The notes under the pieces are model-generated. The model did not search any database. It worked only from the letters and a program-made list of their open reading frames with translations, and was not told the origin of the DNA. Below, piece by piece: positions 8,804-17,111 of a stretch of DNA of 64,000 nucleotides; position 1 is the stretch's first letter, and every line of letters starts with the position of its first letter. The stretch is taken from positions 57,563 to 121,562 of the forward strand of contig JAEWYO010000070.1 in the NCBI GenBank assembly GCA_023395595.1, in the 5' to 3' direction. The stretch is from Bacillota bacterium (GTDB lineage Bacteria; Bacillota; Clostridia; Christensenellales; CAG-138). A program made the translations under genes and the position numbers.

Positions 8804-8818
8804 TGCCGCGGTCTTTTT
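8794..8818 (+). terminator. Terminator-like hairpin in divergent region
   Basis: CCGCGG (8794-8799), loop GCAATG, CCGCGG (8806-8811), then TCTTTTT. It has the shape of a plus-strand intrinsic terminator although no plus-strand gene precedes it; it could stop antisense read-through into the operon downstream. Confidence 0.45.
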
Positions 8819-8846
8819 AATCCTGCGCCAATGATACCGCCAAAGC

Positions 8847-8901
8847 CTGAAAATAAGCTGAAAACCCATTTCAGCAAGTTTTCAGCATTGCGCTTTACAA
8901 T
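8847..8901 (+). promoter_or_regulatory. Predicted response-regulator operator and -10 of the VTC operon
   Basis: CTGAAAA occurs at 8847 and 8858 and its inverse TTTTCAG-type copy TTTCAGC at 8869 and 8880: two direct pairs, each with an 11-bp period, facing each other. A TACAAT -10 follows at 8896-8901 and the expected -35 position carries no TTGACA but the half-sites. This is the layout of an activator-dependent OmpR-family promoter. It ends 23 bp before the polyphosphate polymerase start. Confidence 0.6.
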
Positions 8902-8923
8902 TGCGGCATGAGAGGTGAATCAC

Positions 8924-9643
8924 ATGCAGGGCAACACATTTGAACGCTATGAAGAGAAGTATTTGCTCTCCGCGGCACAGTATCAGGCGATCATGACTGG
9001 ACTACGAGGCAGGATGCAACCGGATCTGTTCGGCAGGAGCATGGTTTCGAGTATCTATTATGATACGCCGGACTACCGCCTGATCCGCACTTCCCTGGAG
9101 AAACCGGATTATAAAGAGAAGCTTCGGGTTCGAGCCTATGGCAATCCGTCAGCGGAAAGCAAGGCGTTTGTCGAACTGAAAAAGAAGGTGGACGGTATCG
9201 TCTACAAGCGCCGCGTGGAAATGCCGCTCTCGCAGGCAAGTCTGCTTCTATCGGGAAAGAAAACCGAACTGGACACGCAGATCACGCGGGAGATTCAATA
9301 CTTCGTTCGTTTCTATCAGCCGCAGCCGAGTGTGTTCCTCTCCTATCGAAGAGTGGCATATACCGGTGCGGAGAGCGGGCTGAGGATCACGTTTGACGAT
9401 GACATCCGTTTTCGCACCAGCGCTCTTCGCCTGACTGCCGGCATCTGGGGACAGGAACTGCTTGCTCCTGGCATGACGCTCATGGAAATCAAGGCACCGG
9501 GCGCGATGCCACTCTGGCTTTGTGCGCTTCTCAATTACAACCACGTGTACCCGGCCAGCTTTTCCAAATATGGCGCTTGCTATCGGGATTTTATCTATCC
9601 GCAACTGCGGCAGGAAGAGAAAGGACAAAACGCATATGCTTGA
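8924..9643 (+). CDS. VTC-domain polyphosphate polymerase
   Basis: 239 residues, a bacterial homologue of the yeast Vtc4 catalytic domain, which builds polyphosphate from ATP inside a basic tunnel. Seen: FERYEEKYLL (Lys12), YKEKLRVR (Arg68, Arg70), FVELKKK (Lys86-88), YRR (Arg142-143), the acidic FDDD (158-160), and MEIK (Glu188, Lys190), which correspond to tunnel and metal positions of the family. No membrane segment or signal, so cytoplasmic. ATG 8924 has AGAGGTG 7 bp upstream and is preferred to GTG 8915. It overlaps the DUF4956 gene by 8 bp, and the membrane protein may anchor it. Whether the product is polyphosphate or another polyanion is not shown. Confidence 0.87.
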   Translation: MQGNTFERYEEKYLLSAAQYQAIMTGLRGRMQPDLFGRSMVSSIYYDTPDYRLIRTSLEKPDYKEKLRVRAYGNPSAESKAFVELKKKVDGIVYKRRVEMPLSQASLLLSGKKTELDTQITREIQYFVRFYQPQPSVFLSYRRVAYTGAESGLRITFDDDIRFRTSALRLTAGIWGQELLAPGMTLMEIKAPGAMPLWLCALLNYNHVYPASFSKYGACYRDFIYPQLRQEEKGQNAYA

Positions 9644-10307
9644 AAGCATTTTATCCACGAATACGGATTTGACGATTGTGCAGTTTTTGATTCTGACGGG
9701 AGTATCCCTGTTGCTGGGACTCATCAGCGCACTGGTATACATGCACCGCAACACCTATACAAAAGGGTTTGTGCTTTCGCTCGTGCTGCTGCCAATGGTG
9801 GTGCAGACGGTGATCCTGCTGGTCTCGGGGAATCTCGGTGCCGGGGTTGCCGTCGCGGGAACGTTTTCGCTGGTCCGCTTTCGCTCGGTTCCGGGCGGGG
9901 CGCGAGAGATCGCTGCTATCTTTACGGCGATGGCAATCGGGCTTGCGACCGGTATGGGGTACATCGCGGTGGCAGCGCTCATGACCGTTGCGGTCGGGAT
10001 TGTGAGTCTCTTGATGGTGCATCTGCGATTTGGAGAGCAGGATGAAAACAACCGCAGGCTGCGCGTGACCATGCCGGAAGACCTCGACTATACAAAGGTG
10101 TTTGACGATGTATTTACGCAATACACGTCGCGCACAGAACTGAAAAAAGTAAAGACGACCAATCTTGGCAGCATGTTTGAACTGCACTATGACGTGACGC
10201 TGCGCGATCCCGATCAAGAGAAGACATTCATCGATGCCCTGCGCACCCGCAACGGCAACCTGAACATCATGCTCTCGCGCATGCCGGCAAACAACGACGA
10301 ATTATAA
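9636..10307 (+). CDS. DUF4956 membrane protein
   Basis: 223 residues of the DUF4956 family, function unestablished. Three or four hydrophobic helices lie in residues 15-130, with the conserved signature FSLVRFRSVPGGAREIAAI between helices and a GLATGMGY motif; a soluble C-terminal domain of about 90 residues follows (RRLRVTMPEDLDY onward). ATG 9636 is used because AGGAAGAGAAAGG precedes it; it overlaps the polymerase stop. DUF4956 genes are often next to VTC-domain genes, so it may be the membrane partner that anchors the polymerase or moves its product. Confidence 0.85.
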   Translation: MLESILSTNTDLTIVQFLILTGVSLLLGLISALVYMHRNTYTKGFVLSLVLLPMVVQTVILLVSGNLGAGVAVAGTFSLVRFRSVPGGAREIAAIFTAMAIGLATGMGYIAVAALMTVAVGIVSLLMVHLRFGEQDENNRRLRVTMPEDLDYTKVFDDVFTQYTSRTELKKVKTTNLGSMFELHYDVTLRDPDQEKTFIDALRTRNGNLNIMLSRMPANNDEL

Positions 10308-10336
10308 GAAGCATTCACAAAACAAGGAGTAAGAAA

Positions 10337-12004
10337 ATGAGAAAATCAAAAATTCTGTTTACGATAATGACCGCAGCCGCACTCGCGTTTTCGGTAGGAT
10401 GCCAGAGCGCGGAAGCGACGGCAAACGCGGCGGATTTGACGAGCGTGCAGGTGGTCACCGCGCAGGCAGCGGCAGCGGAGTCCGCCGCAGTGCAGCTCTC
10501 GGCTGAGGCGTATTCCGACCGGGATCTCGACGCCTCCTATGACGCGAACGAAGCGATCAGCGTAGACCTTTCTGCGGTGACGGGCGATTATACCATCGCG
10601 GCCGCAGGCGTTTATGTCTTCACCGGTACGCTCTCGGACGGTTCCATTCTCGTCAACGCGGGTGAAGAGGACAAGGTGCAGATCGTGCTCTCGAATGCGT
10701 CCGTCACCAACAGCGACGGGCCTGCGATCTACGCGGTCGCTGCGGATAAGGTCTTTGTGACCGCCGAGGCGGGGACGGTTAACACCCTCGCAGATGGATC
10801 GGCATATGCCACGGACACGTTTGGCAACAATCCGGACGGCGCAATATTTGCCCGCTGTGATCTGACCATCAACGGGACAGGTTCGCTCGGTGTGAGTGGC
10901 AATTACAAATTCGGCATCGTCGGCAAGGACGACGTGGTGATTGCCAATCTCGCGCTGCAAGTAAGCGCGGCATCCGACGGCATCGTCGGCAAGGAGAGCG
11001 TTTCGATCGGCAGCGGTACGATCTCGATTGTTGCCGGAGGCGACGGCATCGTCAGCGAGAACAGCGAGGACACAACCGCTGGCAGCGTATTGATCGACGG
11101 CGAAACCATTACCATAAAAACAGGCGGCTCCGGCGCGGACAGCGCAAAGGGGATCAAAGCACAGGCTACGCTGGCCATCAACGGCGGGGATATCACGATT
11201 GACGCGGAAGACGACGCGCTGCACAGCACGACTTCGGTCACGGTCACGAACGGCACGCTCTGCTTGTCCTCCGGTGACGACGGTATCCACAGTGACGACA
11301 TTGTTGCGCTCTCCGGCGGCGAAATCAGTATCAGCCAGAGCTACGAGGGTATCGAAGGCGGCACCATCACGGTTTCCGGCGGCACCATCAACCTGACCAG
11401 CTCCGATGATGGATTCAATGCGGCTGGCGGTGCAGATAACTCCGCCAGCAACAGTCCGCGCGGAAACGATGCTTTTGCCGTGGACACCAGCAAATCCCTC
11501 GTGATCTCCGGCGGAACGATCACGGTCAATGCAGAAGGCGATGGCCTCGATAGCAACGGAACACTGTCGATCAGCGGCGGAACCATCTGTGTATCTGGCC
11601 CAACAGCCTCCAACAATGGTGCGCTCGACAGCGGAAGTACAATGACCATCTCCGGCGGAACCATCATCGCTGCGGGCAGCGCAGGCATGGCGCAGACCTT
11701 TGATGAGGCGTCCACGCAGGCGTCGATCTCCTACACCTTTGCTTCGGTGCAGCAGGCAGGCACGGCCATTACGCTCAAGGATGCTTCCGGCAATGTGATC
11801 GCTTCTTATACGCCGGAAAAGGTCTACCAAAGTGTTGTGATCAGCGCACCGGACATGACTGCCGGGCAGAGTTACACACTCTACAGCGGCGGCACGTCGG
11901 TCGAGACCATCACGCTCTCTGGCATCGTGACGACTGTCGGCTCCGGCAACATGGCCGGTGGATTCGGCGGCGGTCAGCGTCCCGCCGGCGGAAGGCGCGG
12001 GTGA
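10337..12004 (+). CDS. Cthe_2159-like carbohydrate-binding beta-helix lipoprotein
   Basis: 555 residues. Lipoprotein signal with SVGC (Cys22). The body is a series of degenerate repeats of about 20 residues rich in Gly, Ile, Ser and Thr (GGTITVSGGTINLTSSDDG, GDGLDSNGTLSISGGTI), the pattern of the DUF4353/Cthe_2159 right-handed beta-helix, whose founding member binds cellulose and polygalacturonate. Asp-rich turns (DDGIHSDD, SDDGFNAAGG) suit calcium. The C-terminus is a Gly/Arg tail (GGFGGGQRPAGGRRG). It is probably a surface protein that binds a wall or plant polysaccharide. Third gene of the VTC operon, 29 bp after DUF4956, with a good AAGGAG site. Confidence 0.82.
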   Translation: MRKSKILFTIMTAAALAFSVGCQSAEATANAADLTSVQVVTAQAAAAESAAVQLSAEAYSDRDLDASYDANEAISVDLSAVTGDYTIAAAGVYVFTGTLSDGSILVNAGEEDKVQIVLSNASVTNSDGPAIYAVAADKVFVTAEAGTVNTLADGSAYATDTFGNNPDGAIFARCDLTINGTGSLGVSGNYKFGIVGKDDVVIANLALQVSAASDGIVGKESVSIGSGTISIVAGGDGIVSENSEDTTAGSVLIDGETITIKTGGSGADSAKGIKAQATLAINGGDITIDAEDDALHSTTSVTVTNGTLCLSSGDDGIHSDDIVALSGGEISISQSYEGIEGGTITVSGGTINLTSSDDGFNAAGGADNSASNSPRGNDAFAVDTSKSLVISGGTITVNAEGDGLDSNGTLSISGGTICVSGPTASNNGALDSGSTMTISGGTIIAAGSAGMAQTFDEASTQASISYTFASVQQAGTAITLKDASGNVIASYTPEKVYQSVVISAPDMTAGQSYTLYSGGTSVETITLSGIVTTVGSGNMAGGFGGGQRPAGGRRG

Positions 12005-12011
12005 TGCTGCT

Positions 12012-13022
12012 GTGACGCGCAAAAAGAGCTTCCTTCAAAAGCACGGATATGTGCTGTTTTTCTCGCTGGCGCTGACGATATGGACCGGATTTGTATTGCT
12101 GGACACATTTGTCCTGCCGCATGCGGTGACCACGGTTGGTACCACGGCAACGGCAAGCGTCCCGGCGACGCAAACGCAGGAGAGCCAGACGCAAACGGGC
12201 GAAAGCGCGACCGCCGCGGTGGTGAATACGGCAAGCGGTGCTGCGCAGACGCAGCAGCAGGGCGAGAGCGCGTCGAGTGAGGTCGTCGTGACGGACAGCA
12301 CTTACTCCGGCAACGGAATCAGCATCGTGATCACAACGGTGCGGACAAACAATACCAACGCATATGTTGCGGATGTGCAGCTAACGAGTGCAAGTAGTCT
12401 TAGAACCGCGTTTGCGCAGGACACCTTTGGGAACAACATTACCCAAACGACCAGCGAGATGGCACAGGCAAACAACGCAATTCTCGCGATCAATGGCGAC
12501 TACTACGGCGCGAACAAACGAGGCTACGTGATCAAAAACGGCGTGCTGTACCGCGACACTGTCCGTCAGGGCGACGATACACAGGATCTGGCAATCTACG
12601 CCGACGGCAGTTTTTCCATTATCGACGAGACGCAGGTGTCCGCGCAGGAGCTGCTTGACAACGGAGTTGTACAGCTACTTTCCTTCGGTCCAACGCTGAT
12701 TGAGAACGGGGAAATACAAGTCTCCGCCACGGATGAGGTCTCCCGCGCGAAGACGACCAATCCGCGAACCGCAATTGGAATCATCGACGATCTGCACTAC
12801 ATCATCGTTGTTGCAGACGGGCGCACGGATGAGAGTGAAGGCTTGAGCCTTCTTGAGCTCGCGAAGCTCATGGAATCCTACGGCTGTGTAACGGCATACA
12901 ATCTCGACGGCGGCGGTTCCTCCACCATGGTTTTCAATGGCGCGCTTGTCAATCAGCCTACGACAAACGGAGATGAAATTTCAGAAAGGTCGGTGAGTGA
13001 TATTGTTTACATCGTTGCATAA
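12012..13022 (+). CDS. NAGPA-type phosphodiester glycosidase, membrane-anchored
   Basis: 336 residues. One N-terminal membrane helix (about 13-35) then a Thr/Ser/Gln/Ala-rich linker to about residue 95 place the catalytic domain outside the cell. The domain belongs to the family of GlcNAc-1-phosphodiester alpha-N-acetylglucosaminidase: LAINGDYYGANKRGYV, SFGPTLIENGEI, RTAIGI and the closing NLDGGGSSTM. Such enzymes cleave sugar-phosphodiester bonds, so a wall teichoic or capsule-type polymer is a possible substrate. GTG 12012 is chosen: a GGTGA lies 8 bp upstream and the longer alternative would lie in the Gly-rich tail of the previous gene. It begins 8 bp after that gene's stop. Confidence 0.82.
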   Translation: MTRKKSFLQKHGYVLFFSLALTIWTGFVLLDTFVLPHAVTTVGTTATASVPATQTQESQTQTGESATAAVVNTASGAAQTQQQGESASSEVVVTDSTYSGNGISIVITTVRTNNTNAYVADVQLTSASSLRTAFAQDTFGNNITQTTSEMAQANNAILAINGDYYGANKRGYVIKNGVLYRDTVRQGDDTQDLAIYADGSFSIIDETQVSAQELLDNGVVQLLSFGPTLIENGEIQVSATDEVSRAKTTNPRTAIGIIDDLHYIIVVADGRTDESEGLSLLELAKLMESYGCVTAYNLDGGGSSTMVFNGALVNQPTTNGDEISERSVSDIVYIVA

Positions 13023-13446
13023 AAAGCCGGCCGCCGCGTGGCGGAAAACGGCGATGGCATACGGAATACTCGCGGTGTTCTGCGGTGTTTTCAGTATCGT
13101 CTACCTGCAGTTTAGCCACGGGGAGAGCTCTCCTTTTCTCGTTTGGCTCTTTGCGCCCGCGTTGTTGCTGGGTGTGGTTCCGGCGTTTCTGGCAGGCTGC
13201 ACGAGTGTGTTCAAGCGCGCCGGTATTACCGCGCGGAGATTCTGGCACTCGGCGGTTGCCACGCTGAGCTGTGGCATGTTGGTGCGTGCGATCATCAATA
13301 TCTCGGGACGGTACACGGAGTATGACGTGATCTACTGGGTTCTCTCGGGCGTCTTGTTTCTCGCGGCGGTCTATGTGTACATCGCCAGGAACGCGCACAG
13401 GCATCCTGTTATACGACGAAACGAGAACAGAATAGAGGTTATATAA
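12997..13446 (+). CDS. Small membrane protein of unknown function
   Basis: 149 residues with four hydrophobic segments (about 20-37, 46-66, 83-98 and 108-128) and a charged C-terminus (NAHRHPVIRRNENRIEV). I do not recognise the family. GTG 12997, inside the end of the phosphodiester glycosidase gene, is used because AAAGG lies about 7 bp upstream; an internal ATG at 13054 would remove the first 19 residues. Its overlap with the previous gene and 4-bp spacing to the following Fe-S/FMN protein suggest that it works with that protein, perhaps as a membrane subunit. Confidence 0.65.
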   Translation: MILFTSLHKKPAAAWRKTAMAYGILAVFCGVFSIVYLQFSHGESSPFLVWLFAPALLLGVVPAFLAGCTSVFKRAGITARRFWHSAVATLSCGMLVRAIINISGRYTEYDVIYWVLSGVLFLAAVYVYIARNAHRHPVIRRNENRIEVI

Positions 13447-13450
13447 AAAG

Positions 13451-15052
13451 ATGGAACAAACGAAAGCAAAAGCGGGGGAAATGAGCCGGATGATGCTCAT
13501 CCGAAGAATTGTGCAGGCGATATCGTTCGTGCTGTTTCCGGGGTTGTTCCTTTCCACATTTGCGGGAATCAAATCGATTGTGACAGCGATCATCAACGCT
13601 ACGTTCTCTGTTACGCAGCAGGCGGGTGACCTGATCCTTGTAATCTCCATGCTGCTGATCACGGCGATTATGGGGTGCTTCTTCTGTGGATTTCTCTGCT
13701 CATTTGGCTCCATCGGAGATTTGTTCTGGTTTCTGGGAACCAAACTAAAGATCCGGCGTCCGAAGATTTCGCAGCGAGCGGATCGTGTGCTCAAAAGCTT
13801 GAAATACATCCTTCTCGCCGGAATCGTCTTGTTGGGCTGGGTGCTTGGCATGTCGCTGCTCAGTGGAACGTCGAACCCCTGGACGATCTTCGGCATGTAC
13901 GCGACCCTCTCCGGTTGGGCGGATCTGTCCGCATGGATCTCGGTTGGTGCGCTGCTGTTGCTGCTCATTCTCGCTGGGTCCATGTTTGTGGAACGGTTCT
14001 TTTGCCGCTATCTTTGCCCGCTGGGAGCCGTGTTTGCGGTTGTTTCCAAGTTCCGGCTGTTCAAGATCCGGAAACCCGCGCAAAATTGCGGCGGATGCCG
14101 GGCTTGCACCAAGCGGTGTTCCATGGGCATTCCGCTGTATCGCATGAATGTTGTGAATGATGGGGAGTGCATCGATTGCATGAACTGTGTTGAGATTTGC
14201 CCGCGCAACAATGTGAAAGCAAACCCCAGGCCTGCGCTGGCTGCCGCAGTCGCGGTAGCCGCCATTAGCGGAATGTATATGGCGGGCAATCTCGCGTCCG
14301 GCGCTGCAAATGCAGAATCCAGCGTCACCGCGGCGATGACGAGCGACGCAGAAAGCACCACGCTTGGTTCCTACATCGACGGGGTCTATACCGGAAGTGG
14401 ATCAGGTTTTCGCGGAACCACTCAGGTTCAGGTTACGGTATCGAACGGGTATCTGGAGGACATCACGGTGCTATCAACGGGCGACGACGCGGAGTTTTTT
14501 AACAAAGCGCAGAGCAGTGTTATTGCGCAGATCATCTCTTCTCAGAGTGTTTCGGTTGACACTGTCTCCGGTGCGACGTTCAGCAGCGACGGCATCATCG
14601 CTGCGGTGACGGATGCACTCGCAAGTGCACTCGGCACAGCGAACACGGCAACCACCCCGTCCACACAGCAGACGACTGATGCAACCGCGACCGAGTCGGC
14701 AAGCAATGCAAGCACGGACGCAGCGTCCGGTTTGATCGCTCTGGCCGACGGTGTTTATACCGGTTCGGGGACTGGTTTTCGCGGGGAAACAACCGTACGT
14801 GTCGTCGTTGAGAAAAGTTCTATCGTCTCGATCGAAGTGACTTGCTACAGCGACGATCAGCGGTACTTCTCCCGCGCGGAAACGACGATCATCAATGAGA
14901 TCATCGCGGGTCAAACACCGGATGTCGATGCGGTTTCGGGAGCGACCTACAGCAGCAACGGCATCATGGAAGCTGTCGCAAATGCGCTGGGAATCGAGTT
15001 TACAGCAACCACGCCCGCCTCGGGAAGTCACGGAGGGCACGGACGGCATTGA
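13451..15052 (+). CDS. NosR/NapH-like Fe-S membrane protein with two FMN-binding domains
   Basis: 533 residues. About five membrane segments (20-275) include Cys-rich turns GCFFCGFLCSFG (76-85) and ERFFCRYLCPLGA (181-193). A cytoplasmic ferredoxin module has Cys213, 216, 219, 223 and Cys240, 243, 246, 250, enough for two 4Fe-4S clusters. After a last helix come two FMN_bind domains (about 308-390 and 432-513) each with DGVYTGSGxGFRG and an SGATxSS site; Thr376 and Thr499 are the expected covalent FMN acceptors. They lie outside the membrane, so electrons may pass from cytoplasmic donors to an external acceptor. No ApbE flavin transferase gene is in the window. Two FMN domains in tandem are unusual for this fusion. 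Last gene of the operon. Confidence 0.87.
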   Translation: MEQTKAKAGEMSRMMLIRRIVQAISFVLFPGLFLSTFAGIKSIVTAIINATFSVTQQAGDLILVISMLLITAIMGCFFCGFLCSFGSIGDLFWFLGTKLKIRRPKISQRADRVLKSLKYILLAGIVLLGWVLGMSLLSGTSNPWTIFGMYATLSGWADLSAWISVGALLLLLILAGSMFVERFFCRYLCPLGAVFAVVSKFRLFKIRKPAQNCGGCRACTKRCSMGIPLYRMNVVNDGECIDCMNCVEICPRNNVKANPRPALAAAVAVAAISGMYMAGNLASGAANAESSVTAAMTSDAESTTLGSYIDGVYTGSGSGFRGTTQVQVTVSNGYLEDITVLSTGDDAEFFNKAQSSVIAQIISSQSVSVDTVSGATFSSDGIIAAVTDALASALGTANTATTPSTQQTTDATATESASNASTDAASGLIALADGVYTGSGTGFRGETTVRVVVEKSSIVSIEVTCYSDDQRYFSRAETTIINEIIAGQTPDVDAVSGATYSSNGIMEAVANALGIEFTATTPASGSHGGHGRH

Positions 15053-15066
15053 TTGAATCATATGGG

Positions 15067-15108
15067 AAACGCTCTTGCGGCGAATATGCTGCAAGAGCGT
15101 TTTCTTTT
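15067..15108 (+). terminator. Intrinsic terminator of the VTC/FMN operon
   Basis: AAACGCTCTTGC (15067-15078) pairs perfectly with GCAAGAGCGTTT (15091-15102) and is followed by TCTTTT. It starts 14 bp after the operon's last stop codon. Confidence 0.9.
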
Positions 15109-15310
15109 CTACCGAATCGATTTTGTGTTTTCGAAGTGAATTTCGACGGACGACTCCAGCGTGTATATCACGTGACACAACGTTGCAATTTGCAGAATCG
15201 CCAGGTGAGCGCTTCGCTGGATGCGTGATGAGAATTGGCGATGATAAGCGAACTTGATAGCGAGTAACGTCGGTGGCGGGGGTTGCCGCACAGTCTGGTA
15301 CAACTTGATG

Positions 15311-16555
15311 TCAACACGAGGAAGATTCGACGTTGAGGCTCTTGACCCACTTGAAATCATCGGTGTGCAAAAAATCGTCAAATATCACAGCTGCGGCTCC
15401 GAGGGGTAGATCATCTTCCAATGAAGGTGAGAGCACTTTGATTTCGACATTGCTGAACACCATCATGCAGTTTTCGCGGATGGCTGACTCTAGATTTTGA
15501 AGGAAAAAATCACCTAGCCCGATCATATAACCGTGCAGAAAGACGCACTGTGGATTGAGCAGGTTGACTGCGTTGGCAATTGCGAGACCGAGCAGTTGCG
15601 TAGACTCTTTTATAAAGTGGCAGCAAAGCTTGTCGCCGCTGTCCAGCGCGCGTTTGACATCCTGTACCGTCAACTCCTGCTTGCAATCGTAATAACTGTT
15701 GAGCACGGAGAATACGCCGCGTTCCAAAGCGCCTAAAATATTGGCGCGGACGGCGGGGAATGCCGCGGAAGCCTCGACGCAGCCCACCTTGCCGCAACTG
15801 CAGATGCGCTCGTTTGTGTGCACGACGGTATCGCCGATTTGCCCCGCAACATTGTTTGCGCCACGAACGACGCTGCCGTTGACATAAAAGCTCATTCCAA
15901 CGCCGTTGCACAGATCCAAACAGATGAAATCTTTCAAACCCTTTGCTGCGCCAAACTTTTCTTCGGCGATGGAGGTAAGAATGCCGCGCGCAAAGACGGC
16001 AACAGGCAGATCAAACTGCGTTTGCAGAATCGATTTGAGATCATGATTGACCCAATCGTTGAATGCAATCAACGTGGGGAAGAGGTTACCCGTCTCATCC
16101 CAATGCCCTGGAGCCGGGCCGGGATCGCAAACGCCGATGCCGAGAATCTTTCGATTGGAATACTGCGCGAGTAAATCCTGAATCGTCGTAATGATCTGCT
16201 GCACGAGCTCGTCGATTGAGCCGCTGGAATGAATCCGGTTGGAAACCGACTTTTGCACGGTGCCATCGATAGTAAGCAAGTTTGTTATGATTGTGGAAGC
16301 ATTAATTGAAATGCCGATTGCACAAATGTAATCGGAGTTCAAGCCGAGGAGCGTGCGATGGCGACCCTGGCCGCTTGCGGCAGAGCCGGTTTCGACCAGC
16401 AAATTTTCGTCCATGAGCTCATTGATGATGTCCCCGATTGCTGCGGGTCGATAATCTGTAATCTCGGCCAACTTCGTGCGACTGATCGGGCCAAGGGAAT
16501 GGATAAGATTGAGAACCAGATACCGCCGGTACTCTTTATAATTTAAGAAATTCAC
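15311..16555 (-). CDS. ROK-family transcriptional regulator
   Basis: 414 residues: N-terminal winged helix (residues about 18-55, GPISRTKLAEITDYRPAAIG) and a ROK sugar-binding domain with the zinc motif CSCGKVGCVE preceded by a His in VVHTN. The kinase ATP-binding DxGGT motif is absent, as in repressors of the XylR/NagC type, and the usual GE-GH sugar-site motif reads GQ-GD, so ligand binding may be altered. GTG 16555 is chosen because it follows AGGAA by 6-8 bp and starts at the right distance from the helix; the long AT-rich extension upstream is not protein-like. Divergent from the family-5 ABC operon, which it probably controls, with a sugar or sugar phosphate as signal. Confidence 0.87.
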   Translation of the reverse strand: MNFLNYKEYRRYLVLNLIHSLGPISRTKLAEITDYRPAAIGDIINELMDENLLVETGSAASGQGRHRTLLGLNSDYICAIGISINASTIITNLLTIDGTVQKSVSNRIHSSGSIDELVQQIITTIQDLLAQYSNRKILGIGVCDPGPAPGHWDETGNLFPTLIAFNDWVNHDLKSILQTQFDLPVAVFARGILTSIAEEKFGAAKGLKDFICLDLCNGVGMSFYVNGSVVRGANNVAGQIGDTVVHTNERICSCGKVGCVEASAAFPAVRANILGALERGVFSVLNSYYDCKQELTVQDVKRALDSGDKLCCHFIKESTQLLGLAIANAVNLLNPQCVFLHGYMIGLGDFFLQNLESAIRENCMMVFSNVEIKVLSPSLEDDLPLGAAAVIFDDFLHTDDFKWVKSLNVESSSC

Positions 16556-16578
16556 ATACGTTTCCTGCCTTTTTATCC

Positions 16579-16606
16579 ATTTTAACACAAGCACAAAAAA
16601 CTGCAA
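16579..16606 (-). promoter_or_regulatory. Possible promoter of the ROK gene
   Basis: Minus strand TTGCAG (16601-16606), 16 bp, TAAAAT (16579-16584). This leaves a short leader before GTG 16555. Confidence 0.35.
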
Positions 16607-16782
16607 CCACTCCCGAACGGAAAACACGTCAAAATTCGAAATAAGTACAAACGCCGTCCAAATATTTGTGTTTTCGGGGAAAAGGTGTGTAAAATATTCG
16701 AAAACAGAAATAATAATAATATAAAATAGGTAAATACACATTGAATACGTGAAATAAAGTTACGAAAACAAATAAAATGGTA

Positions 16783-16811
16783 TTGCAAACATCATTCTGC
16801 GGTGGTATTCT
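16783..16811 (+). promoter_or_regulatory. Candidate promoter of the family-5 ABC operon
   Basis: TTGCAA (16783-16788), 17-bp spacer, TATTCT (16806-16811). Leader of about 290 nt to the binding-protein start. Confidence 0.4.
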
Positions 16812-17111
16812 GAGGATACAAAATTTCGAAAAACAAATCAAAGGCGATTTCATATTAAATACGGAATCGAAATTAACACCTTATATCCAGAGCAAACACC
16901 AAACGATCGCTTCTCCAACACCCTGCGGTGAGACGCATGAGGGTCAGGTTTCGTTTACGCATCGATCAATCAACTTTAAAAGCGAACGCTCGCTTCCCAA
17001 TATTGAACAATCATAGCGATTCAAATATCAAGAAGCCTTGAAGCAACATCGATTTATCGCCGCCGCGTGCGGCAGCGCATAAAGAAACAAAATGAGGAGG
17101 AAGAACACCAC

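Larger units (their letters stand above)
16556..17111. other. AT-rich divergent regulatory region
   Basis: 556 bp without a supported gene. The part from about 16,660 to 16,880 is much richer in A and T than the flanking genes. Contents noted: the two promoter candidates listed separately and a palindrome AAGCGA-ACGC-TCGCTT at 16980-16995, a possible operator. A 79-codon reading frame from 16777 spans the promoter and is not called. Confidence 0.6.

Noticed and set aside
10346..12022. 558-codon minus-strand reading frame opposite the beta-helix gene, and similar long antisense frames at 1469-2920, 17028-18746, 20434-21759 and 22971-24575
   Set aside because: They mirror strongly supported genes, are explained by codon bias, lack ribosome binding sites and show no recognisable motifs.
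16556..16741. Longer N-terminus for the ROK regulator
   Set aside because: The extra 62 residues are hydrophobic AT-rich translation of the regulatory region; GTG 16555 with its ribosome binding site fits the family length.
16777..17016. 79-residue protein in the ROK divergent region
   Set aside because: Starts inside the best promoter candidate, no ribosome binding site, composition like non-coding DNA.
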